Part shown: piece after piece, positions 44,805-52,883 of the stretch
How positions within the stretch are numbered: position 1 is the first letter of the stretch
How the letters are laid out: every line of letters begins with the position of its first letter
Assembly: GCA_024413595.1 (NCBI GenBank)
Contig: JAKSUC010000011.1
Location: 1 to 64,000 of the forward strand
DNA: 64,000 bases
Source: Bacteroidales bacterium
GTDB lineage: Bacteria > Bacteroidota > Bacteroidia > Bacteroidales > UBA3824
Direction of reading: 5' to 3'
Notes under the pieces: model-generated
Seen by the model: the letters and a program-made list of their open reading frames with translations, nothing else
What the model was told of the DNA's origin: nothing
The model's database searches: none
Made by a program: the position numbers and the translations under genes

Positions 44805-45558
44805 GCCAGAAATCGGTATAGTACTTGGCACAGGTTTAGGAGCTTTAGCCAACGAAATTAAAGTTGAAAAAGCTATCCCCTATTCAGAAATTCCTAATTT
44901 CCCAGTTTCAACTGTTCAAGGTCACAAAGGACAATTAGTATTTGGAACTTTAGGTGGTAAAAAAGTGGTTGCAATGCAAGGTCGTTTTCACTATTACGAA
45001 GGCTACACAATGCAACAAGTTACATTTCCTATCAGAGTATTAAAATTTTTAGGTATTAAATTATTGATACTTAGCAATGCTTCTGGTGGAATGAACACAT
45101 CTTTCCGTGTAGGAGATATTATGGTGATAACCGACCACATAAATCATTTTGGAACCAATCCATTAATAGGACCAAATGATGATGAATTAGGACCTCGTTT
45201 CCCTGAAATGAGTTGCGCTTACGACCGAAAATACATAAAACTTGCGTTTGAAATTGCAGAAGAAACCAACATTCATCTTCAACAAGGTGTTTATATGGGT
45301 GTAACTGGACCTACTTACGAAACTCCAGCAGAATATCGTTTTTATGCAAAAGCAGGAGCTGATGCTGTTGGTATGAGTACTGTTCCAGAAGTAATTGTTG
45401 CTCGTCACATGGATTTACCATGTTTTGCACTTTCAATTATTACAGATATGGGAATTGGTGCTATAGAAAAAGTATCTCACGAAGAAGTTCAAAAAGCAGC
45501 TAATGCCGCAGAACCTCGTATGACTACTATCATTAAAAAATTAATTGAAAGAATTTAA
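44749..45558 (+). CDS. punA: Purine nucleoside phosphorylase (trimeric type)
   Basis: Cleaves purine ribonucleosides with phosphate for salvage. Typical class I motifs are GIVLGTGLGALANEI (phosphate loop), VQGHKGQLVFG, GRFHYYEGYTMQQVTFPIRV, SNASGGMN, GVYMGVTGPTYETPAEYRFYAKAGADAVGMSTVPEVIVARHM and the ITDMG loop. Its 269 aa are normal. ATG 44749 lies within lpxK and gives an N-terminus (MLKKIKQTIDYIQQ) that fits homologues, so the overlap is real. A strong terminator follows. Confidence 0.95.
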   Translation: MLKKIKQTIDYIQQCINFEPEIGIVLGTGLGALANEIKVEKAIPYSEIPNFPVSTVQGHKGQLVFGTLGGKKVVAMQGRFHYYEGYTMQQVTFPIRVLKFLGIKLLILSNASGGMNTSFRVGDIMVITDHINHFGTNPLIGPNDDELGPRFPEMSCAYDRKYIKLAFEIAEETNIHLQQGVYMGVTGPTYETPAEYRFYAKAGADAVGMSTVPEVIVARHMDLPCFALSIITDMGIGAIEKVSHEEVQKAANAAEPRMTTIIKKLIERI

Positions 45559-45576
45559 TTCTAATTTTAAAACTTA

Positions 45577-45613
45577 AAAAACATCAATTACATTGTGTAA
45601 TTGATGTTTTTTT
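45577..45613 (+). terminator. Terminator after the purine nucleoside phosphorylase gene
   Basis: Arms AAACATCAATTACA and TGTAATTGATGTTT with a 3-base loop, then T run. Confidence 0.92.
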
Positions 45614-45743
45614 ATATAAATACTTCAAAATAATAAAAATAACAGAACTATAAGACATAATGATTAAAAAAAATTTAAACAAATAAATTTATCAATTTAT
45701 ACAATTTTTTAATTCCTAAGTTTTAATTATCAAAATCTTTTAA

Positions 45744-45751
45744 TACTTTTG
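45744..45751 (+). promoter_or_regulatory. -7 box of ffh
   Basis: TACTTTTG followed by CG matches TAnnTTTG, 38 bases before ATG 45789. Confidence 0.65.
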
Positions 45752-45788
45752 CGCAAATAACAATATGTGCATATAAACACTAATAAAA

Positions 45789-47123
45789 ATGTTTGAAAGT
45801 TTAAGCGAAAAACTCGAGCAATCTTTTAAAAAGATTAAAGGAGATGGCAAATTAACCGAGATTAACGTTGTTGATGCTTTAAAAGAAGTACGTAGAGCAT
45901 TGTTAGATGCAGACGTTAATTATGATATAGTAAAAGATTTTACAAATAAAGTTAAAGAAAAAGCTTTAGGTTCTGAAGTTCAAGGTGATTTAAAACCTAA
46001 TCAATTAATGATTAAACTTGTTCACGACGAGTTGATTACATTAATGGGAACTTCTGAAAGTGAAGTAAATTTAAAAGCTGATCCTGCTATTATTCTTATT
46101 GCAGGTTTACAAGGTAGTGGTAAAACCACTTTCTCTGGTAAATTTGCTAACTTTGTTAAATCAAAAAAAGGTAAAAAACCTTTACTCGTTGCAGGTGACG
46201 TTTATCGTCCTGCGGCTATTGATCAGTTAAAAGTTTTGGCTGACCAAATTCAAGTTCCTGTTTACACTCAAGATGGTGAAAAAAATCCTGTTAAAATTGC
46301 TAAAGACGCAATAAAACAGGCTAAACAAAATGGCAACGATGTTGTTATCATAGATACTGCTGGACGTTTGGCTGTTGATGAAGAGATGATGAACGAAATC
46401 TCTAATATCAAAAAAGAAACAAATCCTACAGAAATACTTTTTGTTGTTGACTCTATGACTGGTCAAGACGCAGTTAACACAGCAAAAGCTTTTAATGATC
46501 AATTAAATTTTGATGGTGTAGTTTTAACAAAATTAGATGGTGATACACGTGGTGGTGCTGCGTTGTCTATTCGTTACACTGTTAATAAACCTATCAAATT
46601 TGTTTCTTCTGGTGAAAAAATTGACGCCTTAGATATCTTCTATCCTGCTCGTATGGCTGATAGAATTTTAGGTATGGGTGATATTGTTTCTTTAGCAGAA
46701 CGTTTACAAGCTCAATACGATGCCGAAGAAGCTGCAAAACTTCAAGCTAAAATTCGTAAAGATCAATTTAATTTCAACGATTTTCTTGCTCAAATTCAAC
46801 AAATCAAGAAAATGGGTAATCTTAAAGATTTAGCTTCTATGATACCAGGTGTTGGTAAGGCTATCAAAAATCTTGATATTAGTGACGATGCTTTTAAAGA
46901 AATTGAAGCTATCATTAAATCAATGACACCATTTGAACGTGAAAATCCTCAAGTAATTAATGGTTCTCGTCGTCGTAGAATTGCTGACGGTAGCGGAACT
47001 GACGTAGCTGTGGTTAATCGTTTATTAAAACAATTTGAAGAAACCAGAAAAATGATGAAAATGTTAACTGGTGGAGGCGGAAGACGCTTAGCTGGTTTAA
47101 TGTCTGGTTTTAGAAGAAGATAA
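45789..47123 (+). CDS. ffh: Signal recognition particle protein Ffh
   Basis: The GTPase that binds signal peptides of nascent membrane proteins together with 4.5S RNA. N domain (about 1-90), then G domain with GLQGSGKTTFSGKFA (G1), DVYRPAAIDQLK, DTAGRLAVDEEMM (G3) and TKLDGDTRGGAALS (G4), then a methionine-containing M domain (about 300-444) with NPQVINGSRRRRIADGSGT and a GGGGRRLAGLMSGF tail. Its 444 aa are normal. Codons are strongly T-ended, as expected for a well-expressed gene of this organism. folD follows 46 bases later. Confidence 0.96.
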   Translation: MFESLSEKLEQSFKKIKGDGKLTEINVVDALKEVRRALLDADVNYDIVKDFTNKVKEKALGSEVQGDLKPNQLMIKLVHDELITLMGTSESEVNLKADPAIILIAGLQGSGKTTFSGKFANFVKSKKGKKPLLVAGDVYRPAAIDQLKVLADQIQVPVYTQDGEKNPVKIAKDAIKQAKQNGNDVVIIDTAGRLAVDEEMMNEISNIKKETNPTEILFVVDSMTGQDAVNTAKAFNDQLNFDGVVLTKLDGDTRGGAALSIRYTVNKPIKFVSSGEKIDALDIFYPARMADRILGMGDIVSLAERLQAQYDAEEAAKLQAKIRKDQFNFNDFLAQIQQIKKMGNLKDLASMIPGVGKAIKNLDISDDAFKEIEAIIKSMTPFERENPQVINGSRRRRIADGSGTDVAVVNRLLKQFEETRKMMKMLTGGGGRRLAGLMSGFRRR

Positions 47124-47169
47124 ATAAACATAAAAAAGAAAGTAGAAATTTATTTTTCTCCTTTCTTTT

Positions 47170-48063
47170 TTGTTTTTAAACAATATAAATATTTTTATTA
47201 TGACATTGATTGATGGTAAAAAAACTTCTTCTGAAATAAAAGCAGAAATTGCTGAAGAAGTAAAAAATATGATAGCATCTGGCAAAAAAGCACCTCATTT
47301 GGTTGCTGTTTTGGTTGGTCATGATGGTGGAAGCGAAACTTATGTGGCTCACAAAATTAAATCGTGCGAAGAAGTTGGTTTTGTTTCTACTTTAATTAGA
47401 TTTGAAGACAATGTTTCAGAAGAAGAACTACTTAAAACCGTTGATAAATTAAACAATGACGCAGATGTTGACGGTTTTATTGTTCAATTGCCTCTTCCAA
47501 AACATATAGATGAACAAAAAATAATAGAAGCAATAAATCCAAACAAAGATGTTGATGGATTTCATCCTGTAAATTTGGGTCGTTTGGTTGCTGGACTTGA
47601 CACTTTTGTATCTGCAACACCTGCTGGTATTGTTGATCTTTTAAAACGTTACAATATTGAAACAGCTGGTAAACATTGCGTAATTATTGGTAGAAGCAAT
47701 ATTGTGGGTCGTCCGTTGAGTATTCTTTTAAGTCAAAAAGGTATAGATTGTACAGTTACAGTATGTCATTCAAAATCTGAAAACTTAAAAGAAATAACAA
47801 AAACTGCTGATATTCTTGTTGCAGCAATTGGACGTCCTGGTTTTGTTACTGGTGATATGGTTAAAGATGGTGTTACTGTTATTGATGTTGGAACAACACG
47901 TGTTAAATCTGATCAAACAAAATCTGGTTGGAAACTTAAAGGAGATGTCAATTTTGAAGAAGTTTCTCCAAAAGCATCTTTTATAACACCAGTTCCTGGT
48001 GGAGTTGGACCTATGACAATTTGTTCTCTTCTTAAAAACACATTAAAAGCTGCTAAAAAATAG
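47170..48063 (+). CDS. folD: Bifunctional methylenetetrahydrofolate dehydrogenase/cyclohydrolase
   Basis: FolD interconverts 5,10-methylene- and 10-formyl-tetrahydrofolate using NADP. Motifs are [22 protein letters not shown] (with the catalytic lysine in the HKIK segment), [48 protein letters not shown] and [11 protein letters not shown]. Length 297 aa is typical. It lies directly after ffh and is probably on the same transcript, ended by the hairpin at 48082-48146. Confidence 0.96.
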   Translation: MFLNNINIFIMTLIDGKKTSSEIKAEIAEEVKNMIASGKKAPHLVAVLVGHDGGSETYVAHKIKSCEEVGFVSTLIRFEDNVSEEELLKTVDKLNNDADVDGFIVQLPLPKHIDEQKIIEAINPNKDVDGFHPVNLGRLVAGLDTFVSATPAGIVDLLKRYNIETAGKHCVIIGRSNIVGRPLSILLSQKGIDCTVTVCHSKSENLKEITKTADILVAAIGRPGFVTGDMVKDGVTVIDVGTTRVKSDQTKSGWKLKGDVNFEEVSPKASFITPVPGGVGPMTICSLLKNTLKAAKK

Positions 48064-48397
48064 TTTTTTAAGATAAATAGTAAATCTGAATTACAAATCC
48101 AGAACTTTAAGTTTCATAATATGAATTTGTAATTCGGATTTTTGGTATTATTTCAATCGATTTTATTAATAAAAAAAATTACTATTTTTGTATCTATTTA
48201 ATATTGAAGTTTAAGTTTTGCAAGTTATAGAAAGCAATTTACAAGATAATAAAGTTCTTCTAGGAATGGAAAATCATTGTTATTTCCTATCCTAAAAAAA
48301 ACTTATTAAAATAAGTTGTGTAATTTTGTGAAAATTCAAGATTTGAATATTTGTAATATTTATAATTGATACAATAATTATCTAAAAAATAATTAAA
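48064..48397. other. Intergenic region with terminator and duplicated promoter
   Basis: This 334-bp gap holds the folD terminator and the first of two copies of a promoter-leader block (48316-48400). The stretch between (about 48147-48315) shows no frame, hairpin or recognisable RNA; it includes a weak inverted pair around 48260. Confidence 0.6.
48082..48146 (+). terminator. Terminator after folD
   Basis: A long stem (AATCTGAATTACAAATCC against GAATTTGTAATTCGGATT, one or two mismatches) with a 22-base loop, followed by TTTTT. Confidence 0.75.
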
Positions 48398-48400
48398 ATG
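48316..48400 (+). repeat. Promoter-leader direct repeat, copy 1
   Basis: These 85 bases, ending with the ATG of the truncated ATPase, match 49733-49817, which end with the ATG of ilvC, at 75 of 85 positions without gaps by hand. The block contains a -7 box TAATTTTG (48321-48328) and the whole leader, so both genes start from copies of one promoter. Confidence 0.88.
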
Positions 48401-49618
48401 GATACAAAAACTTATAGACGAAAACTACCACAAGGTTTATCATCATTTGCAAAACTTCGCGAATTGAAATGTTTGTATGTTGATAAAACTGAAATAATAT
48501 GGAATTTAGTAAATTGTGATAGTTATATCAACTATTTAAGTCGTCCACGAAGATTTGGAAAAACAATGCTTGTTGATACCTTACAATGCTATTTTGAAGG
48601 TCGTAAAGAATTGTTTGAAGGATTAAAAATCAATAATTACGAAAAAGAGTGGAAACAATATCCTGTAATCAGATTAGATATGTCGAATGCAGGTGCGTCT
48701 GCCGAATCTTTAAAATCTTTTTTTGATAGAGAATTTCAATACTTAGAATCTAAATATGATATTACTATAAAAGAAACTGATAGTTTAACTGTTAGGTTTA
48801 ATAGTATTATAAAAAAAGCATATCAAGACACCAAAAATAGAGTTGTTATTTTAATCGACGAATATGATTGTCCGTTACAACACTCTTGGCATACACCAGA
48901 ACATGAAAAATGTACTGCAATTTATCGTGATGTTTTTGCAGTATTGAAATCGGCTGACGCATACGAACGTTTTGTATTTATTACTGGAATCACTAAATTT
49001 ACTCAAATATCATTGTTTTCAGTTCTTAACAATTTAAACAATATAAGTTTCTTGCCTAATTATGCTGAAATTTGTGGAATTAGTAAACAAGAATTATTAG
49101 ATAATTTTCAACCTGAAATACAACTTCTTGCAAATAAATTTAAATGTAGTTACGATAATGCAGTATTAAAACTAAAGGAAAATTACGATGGTTATCATTT
49201 TAGTGATGAAAATATGACCGACATGTTTAATCCATTTAGTTTAATAAATGCTTTGGCAAATCAAAAAATTAGTAACTATTGGATAGCATCAGGAGCCACT
49301 TCTATGATTTATAAATTTGTAACTGATTTGGATATAAATATTGACAAATATGATAATTATTTGATAGAACGTGACACTTTAGAATCTTCTGATGTAAGTT
49401 GCGGTGATAACGGATTATTCCTTTATCAAACTGGGTATTTAACCATTAAAAGCTTTGATGATGACGTTTTTATTTTAGGTTTTCCTAACAAAGAAGTTAG
49501 AAAAGCTTTATATAAATTTGTTTTGCCATCGTTAACAATGCGAGCTCAAAATATTGTTTCTTCTGAGCAAACACAATTGATTTATAATTTAAAACAAGCC
49601 AATATTCCAGAACATTAG
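48398..49618 (+). CDS. AAA-ATPase-like protein, C-terminally truncated
   Basis: The family (AAA-ATPase_like, PF09820, usually fused to a C-terminal PD-(D/E)XK domain, PF08011) occurs in many copies in Bacteroidales. Visible are FAKLRELKCLYVDKTEII, Walker A LSRPRRFGKTML, VVILIDEYDCPLQHSWHTPE (Walker B), RFVFITGITKFTQISLFSVLNNL and YDGYHFSDENMTDMFNPFSLINAL. The protein stops at 406 aa, where relatives continue for about another 110-130 residues into the nuclease domain; no remnant of that domain follows. The gene is bracketed by two copies of the ilvC promoter-leader block. Its role is unknown. Confidence 0.85.
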   Translation: MDTKTYRRKLPQGLSSFAKLRELKCLYVDKTEIIWNLVNCDSYINYLSRPRRFGKTMLVDTLQCYFEGRKELFEGLKINNYEKEWKQYPVIRLDMSNAGASAESLKSFFDREFQYLESKYDITIKETDSLTVRFNSIIKKAYQDTKNRVVILIDEYDCPLQHSWHTPEHEKCTAIYRDVFAVLKSADAYERFVFITGITKFTQISLFSVLNNLNNISFLPNYAEICGISKQELLDNFQPEIQLLANKFKCSYDNAVLKLKENYDGYHFSDENMTDMFNPFSLINALANQKISNYWIASGATSMIYKFVTDLDINIDKYDNYLIERDTLESSDVSCGDNGLFLYQTGYLTIKSFDDDVFILGFPNKEVRKALYKFVLPSLTMRAQNIVSSEQTQLIYNLKQANIPEH

Positions 49619-49732
49619 CTCTTATATACTTATTATTAATAAAAATTTTTGGAGGTATTGTTAAGTAGCAAAATTCTAAATTACACTCTCAAAAAAAACT
49701 TTTACCTAAAAAAATCTTTATTAATAATAATA

Positions 49733-49817
49733 TTGTGTAATTTTGTGAAAATTCAAGTTTTGAAAATTTGCAAAACATATAATTGACACAATAATTATCT
49801 AAAAATAAATAAAAATG
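49733..49817 (+). repeat. Promoter-leader direct repeat, copy 2 (ilvC)
   Basis: The second copy of the 85-bp block has TAATTTTG at 49738-49745 and leads into ilvC. Since ilvC is a housekeeping gene, this is likely the ancestral copy and 48316-48400 the duplicate, although the reverse cannot be excluded. Confidence 0.88.
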
Positions 49818-50858
49818 GCAAAGATGAATTTTGGCGGAGTTATAGAAAACGTTATGACCCGCGACGAATTTCCTTTGGAAAAAGCACGTGAAATTTTAAA
49901 AAACGAAACTATTGCAGTTATTGGTTATGGAGTTCAAGGTCCTGGTCAATCACAAAACCTTAGAGACAATGGTTTTAATGTTATTGTTGGACAACGTGCT
50001 GGAAAAACTTTTGACAAAGCAATAGCTGATGGTTGGCAACCTGGAGAAACTTTATTTAGCATTGAAGAAGCTTGTCAAAAAGGTTCTATTATAATGTGTC
50101 TATTGTCAGATGCAGCTGTAATGTCGGTTTGGCCTACATTAAAAAAATATTTAACCGCAGGAAAATCTTTATATTTTTCACATGGTTTTGCTATCACTTG
50201 GAACGATCGTACTGGTGTTGTTCCTCCAAAAGATATTGACGTTATTATGGTTGCGCCAAAAGGTTCAGGAACTTCTTTACGTACAATGTTTTTAGAAGGT
50301 CGTGGTTTAAACTCTTCTTACGCAGTTTATCAAGATTTCACTGGCAAAGCTCTTGAAAAAACTTTAGCTCTTGGTATTGGTATCGGTTCGGGATATTTGT
50401 TTGAAACCACATTCCAACGTGAAGCTACATCAGATTTAACAGGAGAACGTGGTTCTTTGATGGGTGCTATTCAAGGTTTATTGCTTGCTCAATACGAAGT
50501 TTTGCGTGAAAACGGACACTCTCCTTCTGAAGCTTTTAACGAAACTGTTGAAGAATTAACACAAAGTCTTGGTCCATTGTTTGCTAAAAACGGTATGGAT
50601 TGGATGTACGCAAATTGTTCTACCACTGCTCAACGTGGGGCTTTAGATTGGATGGGGCCATTCCACGATGCTATTAAACCTGTGGTTCAAAAACTTTATG
50701 CTAGTGTTAAATGTGGTAACGAAGCTCAAATTTCTATTGACTCTAATAGCAAACCTAACTATCGTGAAGGTCTTGAAAAAGAATTAAAAGCACTTCGTGA
50801 TAGTGAAATGTGGCAAACGGCTGTTACTGTTCGTAAACTTCGTCCTGAAAATAACTAA
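49815..50858 (+). CDS. ilvC: Ketol-acid reductoisomerase
   Basis: IlvC converts acetolactate to dihydroxyisovalerate with NADPH, the step after IlvB/IlvN. The nucleotide-binding region is IAVIGYGVQGPGQSQNLRDNGFNVIVGQRAG; further motifs are KGSGTSLRTMFLEGRG, and the metal-binding part DLTGERGSLMGAIQGLLLAQYEVLRENGHSPSEAFNE. Its 347 aa are usual for the Bacteroidota form. It is transcribed from its own promoter (TAATTTTG at 49738) about 14 kb from ilvBN, and ends at a strong terminator. Confidence 0.96.
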   Translation: MAKMNFGGVIENVMTRDEFPLEKAREILKNETIAVIGYGVQGPGQSQNLRDNGFNVIVGQRAGKTFDKAIADGWQPGETLFSIEEACQKGSIIMCLLSDAAVMSVWPTLKKYLTAGKSLYFSHGFAITWNDRTGVVPPKDIDVIMVAPKGSGTSLRTMFLEGRGLNSSYAVYQDFTGKALEKTLALGIGIGSGYLFETTFQREATSDLTGERGSLMGAIQGLLLAQYEVLRENGHSPSEAFNETVEELTQSLGPLFAKNGMDWMYANCSTTAQRGALDWMGPFHDAIKPVVQKLYASVKCGNEAQISIDSNSKPNYREGLEKELKALRDSEMWQTAVTVRKLRPENN

Positions 50859-50881
50859 TTTTTAGTTTAGATATTTTTATT

Positions 50882-50918
50882 AGCGTTGATTTTCTTATAA
50901 AAGTCAACGCTTTTTTTA
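50882..50918 (+). terminator. Terminator after ilvC
   Basis: Arms AGCGTTGA and TCAACGCT with a 12-base loop, then seven T. Confidence 0.9.
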
Positions 50919-51008
50919 TATATTTATAATTTGTCATAGCCGCCATTGCTGATTATCGAAATGATTTCTTTGAGAGGAATCAAAGAAAAAATCTGAGAAA
51001 AGATTGTC

Positions 51009-51138
51009 TGTCCGAAATATTTGTAATTTTGCCCATAGTAACATGTTTTTGTTTAGCGACTGAAAGTTACCAAAAAAAAACGGGCTGCCTAATTATGGCA
51101 GCCTTATTTTTTATTCGATTTTTTATTTTTCTCGGACA
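51009..51138. mobile_element. Small element A between TGTCCGAAA and TCTCGGACA
   Basis: A 130-bp unit with inverted ends TGTCCGAAA (51009-51017) and TCTCGGACA (51130-51138). Inside is a -7 box, a weak hairpin and a strong terminator. It has the same build as element B (55449-55585, 137 bp) though the interior differs. Ends of the form TG...CA recall transposon ends, but I find no target duplication. Confidence 0.5.
51024..51113 (+). ncRNA. Candidate small RNA inside element A
   Basis: TAATTTTG (51024-51031) is a good -7 box with ATTG 17-20 bases upstream overlapping the TGTCCGA end. About 45 bases later a hairpin with GGCTGCC and GGCAGCC arms and a T-rich run (51083-51113) should terminate. 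The predicted transcript of roughly 75 bases also contains a small GTAAC/GTTAC stem, and has no open frame. The candidate rests on a promoter plus terminator only. Confidence 0.35.
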
Positions 51139-51178
51139 CTAATAATATTTTATCACTGTTATAAGTCAATTTTTTGAT

Positions 51179-51186
51179 TATATTTG
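51179..51186 (+). promoter_or_regulatory. -7 box of the GH43-GH51 operon
   Basis: TATATTTG followed by CG matches TAnnTTTG, about 40 bases before ATG 51225. It lies inside cassette II, so the genes would carry their own promoter. Confidence 0.6.
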
Positions 51187-51224
51187 CGATAACTTTTTTT
51201 TATAACTTATTAATACTTATTTAA

Positions 51225-52856
51225 ATGAAAAAATTATTGATTTTAACACTAATTCTTTTTTTGACATTTAGTGTTTCTTTTGTTTATTCGCAAGGATATC
51301 GTAATCCTATTCTTCCGGGTTTTCATGCTGATCCAAGCGTATGTCGCAATGGAGATGATTTTTACCTTGTAAATAGTACTTTCCAGTATTTTCCTGGAGT
51401 ACCAGTGTTTCATAGCAAGGATTTAATTCATTGGGAACAAATTGGCAATTGTTTATCACGACAATCACAATTAGACCTTTCTGGACTTTATAGTCAAGCA
51501 AATCCTGAACTTGGTTGGACAAATGGTGGAGTCTATGCCACTACAATTCGTTGTCACAAAGGACGTTTCTATATGGTTACAACGGTTTTCCCTTCGCGAC
51601 GTCATTTTTATGTTTGGACAGATAACCCAGCAGGTGAATGGTCTGAACCTATTGTTATAGACTTTGCTATAGGTAGTTGCGACCCAACACTCTATTTTGA
51701 GGACGACAAATGTTATTTTATTTGGAAAGAGGGCGATATAAAGATATGCGAAATTGATGTTGAAACAGGTAAACAATTAGGAGAGATTCATCACCTTGGA
51801 ACAGGGCTTGGTGGACGTTATCCAGAAGGTCCGCATATTTATAAGAAAGACGGTTATTATTATATGATGTTAGCCGAGGGTGGAACAGAGCAAGGTCATC
51901 AGGTAAATATTCTTCGCAGTCGCAGTCTCTTTGGACCATACGAGTCAAACCGCGCTAATCCTATACTCTCTCACTTTAATATGGAAATGCAGAATAGTGA
52001 GATTCAGGGTCTTGGACATGCCGATTTTGTTCAAGCACCTGATTCTTCATGGTGGATGATATGCCTTGGATACCGTACAAGTGGATATCTTCTTCATGTT
52101 ATGGGACGCGAAACATTCCTTGCTCCTGTCCGTTGGGACAAGAACGCTTGGCCTGTAGTAAATGGTAACGGTACACTTAGTATTGATATGCAGTGCGAGA
52201 CATTACCTCAAGTATTAATGCCAACTGACCCTAAAAAAGAGGAGTTCAACTATGTAAAACGCGATACACCTGCCGATAGTTATCATTCGATAGGACTTCC
52301 TTGGGGCTGGCATGGTATAGGTAATCCTGACCTTAAATGTTACTCGCTCACCGAGAGAAAAGGTTGGTTACGTTTGTATCCTAAATCAACAACACTTGAT
52401 GAGGCAACATCGCCAACATTTGTTGCTCGTCGTCAAACTGAGAAGAAGTTTTCAGCTACCGTATTGTTAGATGCTTCAGAAATAAAAGAAGGAATGCAGA
52501 CTGGAATAACAGCTTATGCAGCTCCACTAAATCATTATGATATATTGGTGGAACGTAGAAATGGCAGTCTTTTGGTACGTCCTAATATTCGTCTTGGAGA
52601 ACTTGCTCATTCTCAACAAGAAATTAAGTTGAACAACTCTAAAGTGTATCTCCGAATTGCTTCTGATGCTGTATATTATACTATGGAATATTCTATTGAC
52701 GGCAAGAACTTTAAAACACTTGCTAAGATGGATTTTCGTTATCTAAGTACAGAGGTGATAGGAGGGTTTACTGGCGTGATGTTAGGAGTGTTTGCTCAGG
52801 GCGACAGTAAGAACGGAGTTGCTGATTTTGATTGGATGGAATATATAACAGAATAA
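51225..52856 (+). CDS. GH43 beta-xylosidase/arabinofuranosidase
   Basis: A signal peptide (ending VYSQG) precedes a GH43 five-bladed propeller. The three catalytic acids are visible: general base Asp36 in GFHADPS, pKa-modulating Asp153 in SCDPTLY, and general acid Glu201 in RYPEGPHI. The C-terminal part (about 330-543) is a concanavalin-like beta-sandwich of the beta-xylosidase C-terminal type (FSATVLLDASEIKEGMQTGITAY). It releases xylose or arabinose from xylo-oligosaccharides. No lipobox is present, so it is periplasmic or secreted. It is the first gene of a two-gene operon with GH51, 28 bases apart. Confidence 0.92.
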   Translation: MKKLLILTLILFLTFSVSFVYSQGYRNPILPGFHADPSVCRNGDDFYLVNSTFQYFPGVPVFHSKDLIHWEQIGNCLSRQSQLDLSGLYSQANPELGWTNGGVYATTIRCHKGRFYMVTTVFPSRRHFYVWTDNPAGEWSEPIVIDFAIGSCDPTLYFEDDKCYFIWKEGDIKICEIDVETGKQLGEIHHLGTGLGGRYPEGPHIYKKDGYYYMMLAEGGTEQGHQVNILRSRSLFGPYESNRANPILSHFNMEMQNSEIQGLGHADFVQAPDSSWWMICLGYRTSGYLLHVMGRETFLAPVRWDKNAWPVVNGNGTLSIDMQCETLPQVLMPTDPKKEEFNYVKRDTPADSYHSIGLPWGWHGIGNPDLKCYSLTERKGWLRLYPKSTTLDEATSPTFVARRQTEKKFSATVLLDASEIKEGMQTGITAYAAPLNHYDILVERRNGSLLVRPNIRLGELAHSQQEIKLNNSKVYLRIASDAVYYTMEYSIDGKNFKTLAKMDFRYLSTEVIGGFTGVMLGVFAQGDSKNGVADFDWMEYITE

Positions 52857-52883
52857 TAGACATTAATACTTAAATATCACGTT

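Larger units (their letters stand above)
50859..51224. other. Intergenic region with ilvC terminator, element A and GH43 promoter
   Basis: This 366-bp gap holds the ilvC terminator, an imperfect hairpin at about 50965-50990 (TTTCTTTGA/TCAAAGAAA), the small hairpin element at 51009-51138 and the promoter of the GH43 gene. No protein frame is seen. Confidence 0.7.

Noticed and set aside
51009-51138. Invertible promoter of the GH43 operon
   Set aside because: The inverted ends are only 9 bp with a mismatch, the internal promoter is followed by a strong terminator, and GH43 has its own -7 box outside the element.
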